Below are positions 1 through 8,070 of a stretch of DNA of 64,000 nucleotides, piece after piece (the first letter of the stretch is position 1; each line of letters starts with the position of its first letter). The stretch covers positions 1 to 64,000 of the forward strand of contig JAGQOY010000005.1 in the NCBI GenBank assembly GCA_020427005.1, written 5' to 3'. Both the position numbers and the translations under genes were made by a program. This DNA is from Planctomycetales bacterium (GTDB lineage Bacteria > Planctomycetota > Planctomycetia > Pirellulales > Pirellulaceae). Below the pieces are notes generated by a model. It made no database searches. It was not told where the DNA came from and saw only the letters and a program-made list of their open reading frames with translations.

Positions 1-276
1 TTTCCCGAGATTCAATCCGGAACTCCAGGGCAAAGTAGATTTGCTGGCTAAGAAATGTTGATGCAATCGATACTCCCTGGCTAATCGGAAAAATTTACCA
101 GGATTGCTTATCTGTTGTCTGGCCGAATGCCGAACAATCTTCCCAGGGAAAAGTCGCGACTGCGGCATGTGTGCGCGAGCACGCGTCTAGCAATCGCATT
201 CAGAACTCGACGGGAACGCTAATCGCCCACAACCTTTGGGTGTTGAGCGTATCGCGTGTGAAAAGGGGAATCGCAG
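1..276. other. 5' edge non-coding stretch
   Basis: I see no convincing gene in the first 276 bases. The only open frame (from 171) overlaps the following gene in another frame and has no recognisable features. The stretch ends in a purine-rich ribosome-binding-like segment (AAGGGGAA) just before the ATG at 277, so it probably carries the promoter and leader of the beta-barrel gene. Confidence 0.5.
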
Positions 277-1884
277 ATGAACTCGATTGGCAGACTTTGC
301 AAATCGAAACTGGGCTCAAACGGCGGGCTTTGGATAGCATTGCTAGCACTTGTAGCTTGCCTTGGGCAAACTACGGACCTGCATGCTCAGTTGCGTAATG
401 GAAGCAATACGCGTTCGTTGTATCAGCAACGACCTGATCAAATGATACCTGCCGGGCAAGCATCTGCAGTTCGAAACTCGCGAAGTGGAGTATCTCGAGC
501 CAGTTACGTTCAGGAGGAACCGGGCTCCATTCTGGAGATGAACGAAGCAGTTCCTGCCCCCGAACCCATCCCCAATGATGTTTCCAACAGCCCAGTAGGT
601 CCAGAAACGACTCCTGGATCGATGATGTCGCCGGAAGTAACGTACGGCCACCCACAATCGATGGGCACCTACTATGGAAGCGGCCTACCTAACTGCGGTG
701 GATGCGGACAAATCGGCTGTTTGGGTTGTGGGGGACTGATAAGCTGGCTGATCGCACCGCGAAACATGTGTTGCAGTGCAGGTTGCGATTCCACCTACAG
801 CATTGGTTGCGGAGTTCCCCTAGGGTGTGGGCCTTTGGCGGCTTTATGGTATCGCACTAAAATTCGCGCGGAGGTTCCATTGTTTTGGCGACGTGGTGCT
901 GCACCGCCAGCTTTGGTTTCCACTGCGGTCGGTGGAGGAACCGGACAAACACTGCTTGGAGACCGTGTTTTAAACGAAGATTCGCAAGCAGGTTTTCGAA
1001 TTACAGCCGGTACTTACTTTGGTGAAGGGGACTGTTTCCACTTACTATTTCGCTACTGGACTGCTGGAGATCAAGACGACAACTATCGGTTTGATTCGTC
1101 CCAGTTTACCTCTCTGTCTCGCCCATTCAACCAAACGGATACGGGTACTCCCGTAGCCAACACGTACGACGTGGTGGTTCCCAATCTACGCGAAGGTTTC
1201 ATCAACGTAGCGACAACCTCGAGGGTGGACGGCGTGGATGTCATCTTGCGTCGAAAGTTGTATCAAGATCGCTTTTCAAGGTTAGACTGGTTATGGGGTT
1301 ATCAGCATGTTGGCGTAGATGAGTCGCTTACGATCACGGATCAGTCGACTTTCACAGCCGCTAGCGGTGTTTTTGTGCCAGGGGATTCGATTGCAACTCG
1401 GGATCATTTCGAAACCAGCAATAATTTCCATGGTGTTTCTTATGGGCTTATGAACTCCAGGAGTATTGCAGCGTGGAAGCTGGAGACGATGTTTCGGTTG
1501 GGCTTAGGTAACTTGAGGCGTATTACTCAGGCGGCTGGTGAAACCACAACGACTTCCGGCGTATCCCCCTTCACATCCAGCACAGAACAACAAGGATTGT
1601 TGGCCAGAGATACAAACTCGCGACGATTTCAAGACGATACTTTTGTAGTTGTTCCAAACGTGGGAATTAATTTAGCTTGTTGCTTGCGTCCGGGGCTAGA
1701 TTTTACCTTCGGATATGAATACATGCTGCTTCCCAAAGTGGCGCAAGCAAGTCAGCAAATAGATGACTCGTTGCGGGTGAATCTGTCCGATCCCTTCAGT
1801 GGTTCGCTCGATCCCGCGTTTAGCTTCGACGAACGCCGATACTGGATTCACTCATTAGGTCTTGGTTTGCAGCTTCGGTACTAA
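277..1884 (+). CDS. BBP7 family outer membrane beta-barrel protein
   Basis: Predicted secreted outer membrane protein of 535 residues. An N-terminal hydrophobic signal (about residues 15-37, ending near LHAQ) is followed by a low-complexity linker. Then comes a cysteine- and glycine-rich segment (about residues 139-190, with clusters such as CGGCGQIGCLGCGG and GCGVPLGCGP). The rest alternates polar and aromatic strands and ends in an aromatic residue (LGLQLRY), typical of an outer membrane insertion signal. The architecture matches the planctomycete BBP7 family, whose function is not established. A good ribosome-binding site (AGGGGAA) precedes the ATG. The thioesterase gene starts 5 bases after the stop. 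Family assignment is from overall pattern; the role is unknown. Confidence 0.8.
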   Translation: MNSIGRLCKSKLGSNGGLWIALLALVACLGQTTDLHAQLRNGSNTRSLYQQRPDQMIPAGQASAVRNSRSGVSRASYVQEEPGSILEMNEAVPAPEPIPNDVSNSPVGPETTPGSMMSPEVTYGHPQSMGTYYGSGLPNCGGCGQIGCLGCGGLISWLIAPRNMCCSAGCDSTYSIGCGVPLGCGPLAALWYRTKIRAEVPLFWRRGAAPPALVSTAVGGGTGQTLLGDRVLNEDSQAGFRITAGTYFGEGDCFHLLFRYWTAGDQDDNYRFDSSQFTSLSRPFNQTDTGTPVANTYDVVVPNLREGFINVATTSRVDGVDVILRRKLYQDRFSRLDWLWGYQHVGVDESLTITDQSTFTAASGVFVPGDSIATRDHFETSNNFHGVSYGLMNSRSIAAWKLETMFRLGLGNLRRITQAAGETTTTSGVSPFTSSTEQQGLLARDTNSRRFQDDTFVVVPNVGINLACCLRPGLDFTFGYEYMLLPKVAQASQQIDDSLRVNLSDPFSGSLDPAFSFDERRYWIHSLGLGLQLRY

Positions 1885-1889
1885 GAGTC

Positions 1890-2297
1890 ATGAACTTGCA
1901 ATCCGACGATTCGTTTGCTTGGGCACCCATTGGCAATTTGTTGGGGCTAGAAATCCTCCCAGAGCGTGAATGCGAGATGGGGGTAGCGGAAGTTCGCTTG
2001 CAAGTTGGCGAACGCTTCCATAATCCAATGGGGTTTGTTCATGGAGGGGTCATCTCTCTAATCGCGGACGCTGCGATGGGGATTGCCTTTGGCCGCACCC
2101 TTGATGATCAGCACGGTTTTGTCACGGTCGAAATGAAAACTTGCTTTATTCGACCGATCCGCCGAGGTTATTTGAGTAGTCGTGCCCGGTTAATCGACCG
2201 TGGGCTCCGTCTCGGATTCTTGGAATGCACAGTGCAGGATGGCCGGCAAAAGCTCATCGCTACCGCCTCTTGTACCTGTTCTATCACCAGCCTGTAA
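1890..2297 (+). CDS. PaaI-type hotdog-fold thioesterase
   Basis: 135-residue protein with the hotdog-fold acyl-CoA thioesterase signature. An N-P-M-G-F-V-H-G-G motif lies around residues 45-53, followed by a long helix (SLIADAAMGIAFG) with an acidic residue near 60. A FVTVEMKTCFIRP strand and a final C-terminal strand follow. PaaI/YdiI-like members hydrolyse acyl- or aryl-CoA thioesters in the cytoplasm; the substrate here cannot be read from sequence. The gene begins 5 bases after the beta-barrel stop with an AAGAG ribosome-binding-like sequence at that stop, so it may be co-transcribed although no functional link is obvious. Confidence 0.85.
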   Translation: MNLQSDDSFAWAPIGNLLGLEILPERECEMGVAEVRLQVGERFHNPMGFVHGGVISLIADAAMGIAFGRTLDDQHGFVTVEMKTCFIRPIRRGYLSSRARLIDRGLRLGFLECTVQDGRQKLIATASCTCSITSL

Positions 2298-2535
2298 AGT
2301 GCTTGGAAATACACTCGGAAACGGAATTTCTCCCAAGTTTCCCAAATAGGCTCTAATAAACTTCTTTCTGACGCGTTGAAGGGGATGACGGCGCGGATTG
2401 CCGTCACAGCTTTTCTCAAGTGCGTGTGTATCGACCATACCAATACCGGTTCCTGGATTGTTGGGGCCCATGGGGATGAATCCCAGTGGCGTCGGCGTTT
2501 GATGACACGTACCAGCTCTGGAGCAAGTTGCACGA

Positions 2536-3084
2536 ATGTCTCACTCGGAGCGAAACGGTTGCCTGCAGCGCCAGCCGCCAAGGGCCTGGGTTAGCCAACA
2601 GTTTTCAGATCTGGAGGTTGTCCTAGTGCGTTATGTAGCGCGCTACTTACAAGGCAATGTGGAAGCTGCACGCGATGTTGTTCAGGACGCGTTTTTGAAA
2701 CTTTGCGAACAGCCCTGGCCGGATATTGAACAAAACGTTCGGGCTTGGTTGTATCGCTGTTGTCGCAATGCTGCGACGGACTTCATTCGACGAGAGGTGC
2801 GTATGAAGAATGCAATTCGAGACGATTTGGAAATAAACCTTCAGGCCGATGTGGCTCAGTCTAGTCCCGATTACCAAGTCGGCAACCGGGAGGAGTTGGC
2901 GCAGGTACAAGCCTTGATACGGCAACTGTCCCTGCGGCAGCAGGAATTGCTGAGACTGAGATTGCAGGAGAACCTAAGTTATCGAGAAATAGCCCATGTT
3001 ACTGGCTTGACCGTCACGAATGTTGGTTTTCAATTGCATCAGGCCATCACCACGCTTCGCCAAAGCATAAGGAGCGGAATGTGA
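2536..3084 (+). CDS. ECF RNA polymerase sigma factor (sigma-70 family)
   Basis: 182-residue ECF-type sigma factor. Region 2 is seen around residues 22-80 (LVRYVARYLQG, then DVVQDAFLKLCEQ and VRAWLYRCCRNAATDFIRR). Region 4 is in the C-terminal third (LSLRQQELLRLRLQENLSYREIA then a helix-turn-helix). It would direct core polymerase to a small regulon. The stop overlaps the start of the next gene by 4 bases (ATGTGA with a GTG start at 3081). That layout is typical of a sigma factor translationally coupled to its regulator, and the next protein has an anti-sigma-like N-terminus. The start at 2536 has only a weak, distant GGAG; the conserved part begins near residue 20, so a slightly later start is possible. 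Confidence 0.9.
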   Translation: MSHSERNGCLQRQPPRAWVSQQFSDLEVVLVRYVARYLQGNVEAARDVVQDAFLKLCEQPWPDIEQNVRAWLYRCCRNAATDFIRREVRMKNAIRDDLEINLQADVAQSSPDYQVGNREELAQVQALIRQLSLRQQELLRLRLQENLSYREIAHVTGLTVTNVGFQLHQAITTLRQSIRSGM

Positions 3085-5720
3085 AAAATCACAACGAAAA
3101 TGATCGTATCCATGAATTCGAATCCAGTGATTCATCTTGGCAGGCACAGGATTTAACAGCCTATGTACTCGGGGAACTGGGGCCTGAAGCGGCGCGCCGA
3201 ATGGAGAGTGCGGCCAACGAGAATCAGCAATTGGAGGCAGAGCTAGCGGAGATTCGAGCCACTGTTGAAGCCCTTACATCGGCATTTCGATCGGAAAAGG
3301 AATTATCTGTGGCACCGAGCGACATGGATGCCTTTTTGACACCAAGAAATGTGGGCCAGGCATCTTCGGATGATGTTGTCATAGAAAAACCCTCGGTCTT
3401 AGAAAAGAGCATGCAACGCCGAAGACCGGTGGGCGTTAGTCTGGTAGGTCTGTTGGCCATGTCCGCAAGTCTGTTAGCGGCACTGGTATTTGGATATCCG
3501 GTCGTGACAGCTTGGCTATCCGAGCAGGATGCAAGCCAGCTTGGCATGCACCATCCGCCCACTTCGCAGGCGTTTGAGGAGGCTGACAAGGATGAGTCTC
3601 AACCCAATTTGAACTCAGCTCCACGCGCGACACGAGAAGCGCTTCCAAAAACGGTCGCTTCTGTAACGAATGAATCGATCGCCAATGGTTCGCGAGCTCT
3701 CGCATCGGAACAAGAAATGACGAATGTTCCGAGTGGACCGATCAGAAATGATGCCTTGGCGAGCGGCAGTTCGGCAGACGCCAGCCAAGGCAGACGACCT
3801 GATTTGCCTAGCTCTGGAGGTGCAGGATCCGCTGTGGCCACCGTGGTGACTTCACCTGGATACGGAGGTATGCCGGACGGTTACGGAGGCATGGGGGGAA
3901 TGGGAGATCTCGCAGGCATGAGCGGTGGACCTGGAGGTGGCTATGGAGGATATGGCGGCGGTGGCTATGGTGGTATGGGTGGTGGCTATGGTGGCACCAG
4001 TCCTGAACCAGGTAGTGGACCTGGAGGTGGTTACGGTGGGTATGGTGGAGAAGGGGGTGGCTATGGCGGATATGGAGTTGGAAGTGGCTATGGCGGTGAA
4101 AGAGGAGCATACGGAGACGCGGGTGGGAATGTAGGTGGGTCCATAGGCAGTAGCGGTCGCTACCGATTTTACAGGGACGAACAAGATCCGTTCCATCCCG
4201 AGCCTGGGAGCAATCCGGTGTCGAGTTCGCAAGATCGTTTCGCGTCCCCAAGTGAGAATCCATTTATCGCAGTGTCAGACGCACCGCTGAGCACGTTTTC
4301 AATTGATGTGGACACGGCCTCTTATGCCAAGTGCCGACAATTGTTGCTAGAGCAAGGGCTATTGCCTCCTCCTGCGGCCGTTCGCTTAGAGGAGTTTGTC
4401 AATTACTTTGATTATCAATATCCCGGTCCAGAGGGAGGTGAGCCGTTTGCTGCTCACTTGGCAATGACTACTTGTCCTTGGCAACCTCAACACAAATTGG
4501 TGCGAATTGCCTTGCAGGCTAAGCAACAATCCGTAGCGCAACGAGATTCGGCCAATATCGTATTTTTGCTGGATGTTTCTGGTTCTATGAATGCCGCGAA
4601 CAAGTTGCCTTTGGTCAAGCAGGCGATCGAAATGCTAGTGGAGCAATTGGACGAGCGAGATCGAATAGCCATGGTGGTTTACGCTGGTGCAGCTGGTTGT
4701 GTGCTTGAAAGTACTCCTGGAAACATGCGGCAGAAGATTCTGGCAGCCTTGGATTCTTTAGCGGCTGGTGGCTCAACCAATGGAGGCCAGGGTATCCAGT
4801 TGGCATACGATTTGGCACGAGAGCATTTTATTCCCAACGGGATCAATCGGGTCATTCTGTGTACCGATGGGGACTTCAATGTGGGCGTCACGAATACAGA
4901 ATCATTGGTGCGTTTGGTGGCTGACCAGGCGAAGAGTAAGGTTTTTCTAACGGTTCTGGGCTTTGGTACCGGCAATACCAACGACGCCATGATGGAAGAA
5001 ATCTCCAATCGCGGCAACGGAGTTTACGCCTTCGTGGATACTTGGCGCGAAGCCCAACGTCAGCTGGTGCAGCAAGTAGCTGGCAACCTCATTACCGTAG
5101 CCAAAGATGTCAAGATTCAGGTTGAGTTCAACCCGCGCAAGGTACGCGGCTATCGATTGTTGGGCTATGAGAACCGAGTGCTTGCTGATCGAGATTTCAA
5201 TGACGACACCAAGGATGCGGGTGAAATCGGCGCTGGCCATCGTGTAACAGCCATGTATGAGGTAATCCCTGCTGGGGTAGATACGAACTTCAGTCAAACG
5301 GATGACCTAATTTTTCAACCTGCTGAAAAATCGGTGGACGAGAGGACAGAAAAACCAATCGAACAATCTCCCGATGATACGTTGTCTGCGGCTTTACTGG
5401 CGGTCAAATTGCGATACAAGCAGCCGGAGGGTGATGTAAGCCAAAAGTTAGTTTTCCCGCTGCAAGATTCCCAGCACGAATACGCGTCCGCAGATGCAGA
5501 TTTTCGATGGGCAGCGACTGCAGTTGGATTTGGCATGTTGCTACGCCATAGCCAGTATAGCGGCAACTTGACTTGGGATAGACTGGTACTCGAGGCACGG
5601 TCGATCGCGGAATCCGGTGGCGATCAGCAACGCGACGAATGTTTACAAATGATGCAACGAGCGAGGCAACTTATGCGCAGTTCTAATGGTGGTTATCCGT
5701 CTGTCCAGGGCGGTTATTAG
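3081..5720 (+). CDS. Anti-sigma-like/VWA (YfbK-type) membrane protein with glycine-rich linker
   Basis: 879 residues, GTG start overlapping the sigma factor stop. Residues about 20-65 resemble an anti-sigma N-terminal helical domain (LTAYVLGELGPEAARRME) but lack the zinc-binding His-Cys residues. One membrane helix lies around 117-140. A glycine/tyrosine-rich repeat region spans about 257-350. Next come a YfbK-type N-terminal segment (STFSIDVDTASYAKCR, about 410), a VWA domain with a perfect MIDAS motif DVSGSMN (about 496-502), and a C-terminal DUF3520-like domain ending near 870. VWA domains bind metal and mediate protein contacts; membership in the YfbK family is clear. I infer that it senses or scaffolds at the periplasmic face and restrains the upstream sigma factor. 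Likely one operon. Confidence 0.85.
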   Translation: MKNHNENDRIHEFESSDSSWQAQDLTAYVLGELGPEAARRMESAANENQQLEAELAEIRATVEALTSAFRSEKELSVAPSDMDAFLTPRNVGQASSDDVVIEKPSVLEKSMQRRRPVGVSLVGLLAMSASLLAALVFGYPVVTAWLSEQDASQLGMHHPPTSQAFEEADKDESQPNLNSAPRATREALPKTVASVTNESIANGSRALASEQEMTNVPSGPIRNDALASGSSADASQGRRPDLPSSGGAGSAVATVVTSPGYGGMPDGYGGMGGMGDLAGMSGGPGGGYGGYGGGGYGGMGGGYGGTSPEPGSGPGGGYGGYGGEGGGYGGYGVGSGYGGERGAYGDAGGNVGGSIGSSGRYRFYRDEQDPFHPEPGSNPVSSSQDRFASPSENPFIAVSDAPLSTFSIDVDTASYAKCRQLLLEQGLLPPPAAVRLEEFVNYFDYQYPGPEGGEPFAAHLAMTTCPWQPQHKLVRIALQAKQQSVAQRDSANIVFLLDVSGSMNAANKLPLVKQAIEMLVEQLDERDRIAMVVYAGAAGCVLESTPGNMRQKILAALDSLAAGGSTNGGQGIQLAYDLAREHFIPNGINRVILCTDGDFNVGVTNTESLVRLVADQAKSKVFLTVLGFGTGNTNDAMMEEISNRGNGVYAFVDTWREAQRQLVQQVAGNLITVAKDVKIQVEFNPRKVRGYRLLGYENRVLADRDFNDDTKDAGEIGAGHRVTAMYEVIPAGVDTNFSQTDDLIFQPAEKSVDERTEKPIEQSPDDTLSAALLAVKLRYKQPEGDVSQKLVFPLQDSQHEYASADADFRWAATAVGFGMLLRHSQYSGNLTWDRLVLEARSIAESGGDQQRDECLQMMQRARQLMRSSNGGYPSVQGGY
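3856..4135 (+). repeat. Glycine/tyrosine-rich tandem coding repeat
   Basis: Low-complexity coding repeat inside the VWA gene, built of variants of the units GGYGGYGG and GGYGGM. It encodes a flexible extracytoplasmic linker between the membrane helix and the VWA domain. The repeated GGTGGCTATGG-like DNA is prone to length variation. Confidence 0.85.
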
Positions 5721-5756
5721 CTGAGGTTGGTGATCTTGTCCCAGTCAAGAAATGAA

Positions 5757-5785
5757 AAACGGCAAGTCGTTAAGGCTTGCCGTTT
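5757..5785. terminator. Bidirectional hairpin terminator
   Basis: Perfect 10-bp stem AAACGGCAAG / CTTGCCGTTT with a 9-base loop, flanked by A-rich and T-rich ends. It sits between the convergent VWA gene (stop 5720) and the small cytochrome gene (stop 5828), so it can serve both strands. Confidence 0.8.
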
Positions 5786-5827
5786 CAGATACTAGCTTGT
5801 TAGTTATAGCCAACAAAAGCAGAACAA

Positions 5828-6214
5828 CTACTTATGAACATCATGGCAAGCCTTGCAGTTGCTTGCCTTTTCTAGCTCAGCCACCGCACCTTCGCGGCCA
5901 ACGACAACTTTAGCAGCGGCCAATGCGGCTCCGCCTGCCAAGTGATGCCACGAAGTCATTTCTCCCTTCTTGGGCTTAGCTTCGACCATGCTAATGTACA
6001 GGTCAAGCAGAGTTTGTTTTTCTTCTTGACTGGCCTGTCCCGCAATGATCTTCTTGAGCAAGCCATCTTTGTGCGCTACTTTCATGACCTCTTTAAGATC
6101 ATGCTTGGGTTGCGCGCCATCCTGAGCGACTACGGCATTTCCAATCAGGCCGATAATGAACGCTAGAGAAAGACTTGCCGCCAGGATTTGTTTGAGCCCC
6201 ACTCGAAACCGCAT
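5828..6214 (-). CDS. Small secreted c-type cytochrome-like protein
   Basis: 128-residue protein with a Sec signal (hydrophobic stretch about residues 9-30, cleavage after VVAQ) and a single heme-binding CKACH motif five residues from the C-terminus. Helical composition and a C-terminal CxxCH resemble class II (cytochrome c'-like) proteins. The body is short and the heme site unusually close to the end (CHDVHK). I place the start at the ATG at 6214 because GAAGG lies 9 bases upstream; a TTG two codons earlier is too close to it. Probably a periplasmic heme or electron-transfer protein; partner unknown. Confidence 0.75.
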   Translation of the reverse strand: MRFRVGLKQILAASLSLAFIIGLIGNAVVAQDGAQPKHDLKEVMKVAHKDGLLKKIIAGQASQEEKQTLLDLYISMVEAKPKKGEMTSWHHLAGGAALAAAKVVVGREGAVAELEKASNCKACHDVHK

Positions 6215-6418
6215 AGCCAAATACCTTCAATTGTAAAAGTCGAATTGCGAACCACACTGCGCAGTTCAGGCGACGGTAGTATACCAGTGGCTCGAACGGC
6301 CTAGCAACTATCAGGGGACGAAGCTGGAAAAATCGAGCCGAGAAGGCTTGGGGGGGCCCTGTACGCAATAAAAGAGCACCAAATGGACCAGAATTAGTGG
6401 TCTTGGGCGGCACGCGTC

Positions 6419-7840
6419 CTAATTGAACTGGGCAGCCCGCAAGCGAGGATCGTTGAGATCCAGGCGGTACAGAATTTGATTGTATTCGTAGCGTGGAGTG
6501 GCTAGGGGAAATGTTGGAGCCATCGATTTTGAGTTTGTGGTGCCTGCAAATAAGATTGTGTAGGTGCCTTCAAAAAACAGATGTTGGCCAGCGTTGGCGA
6601 CGAGCGAAGTATGAATCTGGGGGTTGTAGAAGGAATAATTTTGATGGGAGAGTACCTTAACCGGCGTTCCCCAGGGGCCCCAAGGGGATTTTGATTCTGC
6701 ATACCATAGTTCTCCGAACGCAGCAGGTGTCCCAAATGCTTCCATGAAAACGGTTACCCAGCGATTGCGGTATGCGTTCCAAGCGATGCTTCCGCTGTGG
6801 ACTTTTACAGGCAATCCCTCTGAGGACATTAGCTGTGCCTGGGACGGAACGGTTTGCCAGGAAGCTGGATCACACCAATGTTCGTACTTGGCCCGCATCT
6901 TTAAGGTTGGGAAGGGGTTACCAAAGAGAGCCCAGACCTGGCCATACTCGTCTTGCCATGTTGACGAATGACCGGATGGTACAATGGGTGTCGAGGTGCC
7001 ATCATCATTGCCCTTGGTCCAAAGGACTTGAACTATTTCAAATCTCTCAGTTTGCTCATTCCACTCGCACAGTCCTCGCTGCCACACACTAAGTGGTGGA
7101 TCTACTTTCACATAACTGGCGACGAGATGGAATTGACCCTGCGCGTCTTCCAAGCTGATCAACGCGTCCAACCAAGTTGGTCCCCGCCCGTCAATTTTTG
7201 AAACACTTCGTGGGCGGCCTCTAGAGTCTCGAAAGTAGTTCAGAGGCAACACCAATGGTGGTTCCAACGACTTGAGCGGCGTCAGGGGTGAAGTTGCACC
7301 GCTGGCCTCAAAGATCCCCAAGGGGTAATGCGCGAGATTCGAATCACCCCACACCCAATGTAGCTGGCCGTTGTGTGTTGTGGTTTGTACACTGTCGCAC
7401 CCAATGATACCTGATTCGTCAACCAATGGAATTTCACCAAGTTTCGTGGATTCTGAGTAAAGTCCCGAACCTGTGATTCGACCCACCCGTCTCGCGATCA
7501 CGCGCCGCGTCACCGGAACGCGCAGCACACCACCAGGCTGAGGCTTTAAGCGTATGCCTTCGTAGCCAAATCCATCAGGCGAAACTCCGTAACCTTGTCC
7601 TTGGACGTAAAACCAAGTTTCTCGGTCCATCAATTCGGGGGCGTCGCAAGCAATAATGCCTGCATCGTCACTAACATATCGGATACCACTAACCGTCCGC
7701 AGTTCAACCAAGGGGACAGGCCAGCCGGATTCATCGTCGTGAATCTCAATACGGCAAGGTTCCAAAGCCGTGGCGACTAAGGGAACTCCAATTCCTATCA
7801 GTAACCCAAAGGATAAAATGGACGATACGCAAGAATTCAT
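6419..7840 (-). CDS. Secreted beta-propeller-like protein (DUF4185-like) with N-terminal carboxypeptidase-regulatory-like domain
   Basis: 473 residues with a signal peptide (about 1-25). Residues about 28-115 form an Ig-like carboxypeptidase-regulatory type segment (VPLVELRTVSGIRYVSDDAG). The rest is rich in regularly spaced Trp and Gly strands (HWVWGDSNL, WALFGNPF, WYAESKSPWGPWG), as in five-bladed propellers of the DUF4185/glycosidase-like superfamily. No catalytic residues can be assigned. The ATG at 7840 is preceded by GGGAA. It may bind or degrade extracellular glycans alongside the BNR and sulfatase genes downstream; that is inference. Confidence 0.65.
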   Translation of the reverse strand: MNSCVSSILSFGLLIGIGVPLVATALEPCRIEIHDDESGWPVPLVELRTVSGIRYVSDDAGIIACDAPELMDRETWFYVQGQGYGVSPDGFGYEGIRLKPQPGGVLRVPVTRRVIARRVGRITGSGLYSESTKLGEIPLVDESGIIGCDSVQTTTHNGQLHWVWGDSNLAHYPLGIFEASGATSPLTPLKSLEPPLVLPLNYFRDSRGRPRSVSKIDGRGPTWLDALISLEDAQGQFHLVASYVKVDPPLSVWQRGLCEWNEQTERFEIVQVLWTKGNDDGTSTPIVPSGHSSTWQDEYGQVWALFGNPFPTLKMRAKYEHWCDPASWQTVPSQAQLMSSEGLPVKVHSGSIAWNAYRNRWVTVFMEAFGTPAAFGELWYAESKSPWGPWGTPVKVLSHQNYSFYNPQIHTSLVANAGQHLFFEGTYTILFAGTTNSKSMAPTFPLATPRYEYNQILYRLDLNDPRLRAAQFN

Positions 7841-7942
7841 TGTGAGTTCCCAAAGGCAAGTGGTTCAAGATTTTCGCAGCATGCTATCCATGGGGCATCC
7901 GCGTATCTGACGTCCGCTCAGCAATTATTGACAAGGATTTCA

Positions 7943-7997
7943 GTAGGATCGGCTTCCAGCCTGTCAGTAAGAGGACTGGCTTGAAAGCTTGTCCTAC
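7943..7997. repeat. Imperfect REP-like palindrome
   Basis: The two ends GTAGGA...TCCTAC pair, as do the inner arms (CGGCTTCCAGCCTGTC against GACTGGCTTGAAAGCTTG), giving a 55-base imperfect inverted repeat between divergent genes. I recall similar GTAGGACAGGCTTCCAGCCTGTC-type palindromes as dispersed repeats in planctomycete genomes; copy number could not be checked. Confidence 0.55.
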
Positions 7998-8070
7998 TTT
8001 TGCGGATGCGGACTCCTGTTATTGAGCGACTACCTACTCGAGAAATTAAAATCATAGGGGCGGCTTGTTC

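Noticed and set aside
3808..4263. Long His/Ser-rich frames on the minus strand opposite the glycine-rich repeat
   Set aside because: They are mirror images of the GGYGGYGG coding repeat; no start signal or domain, and the plus-strand gene is certain.
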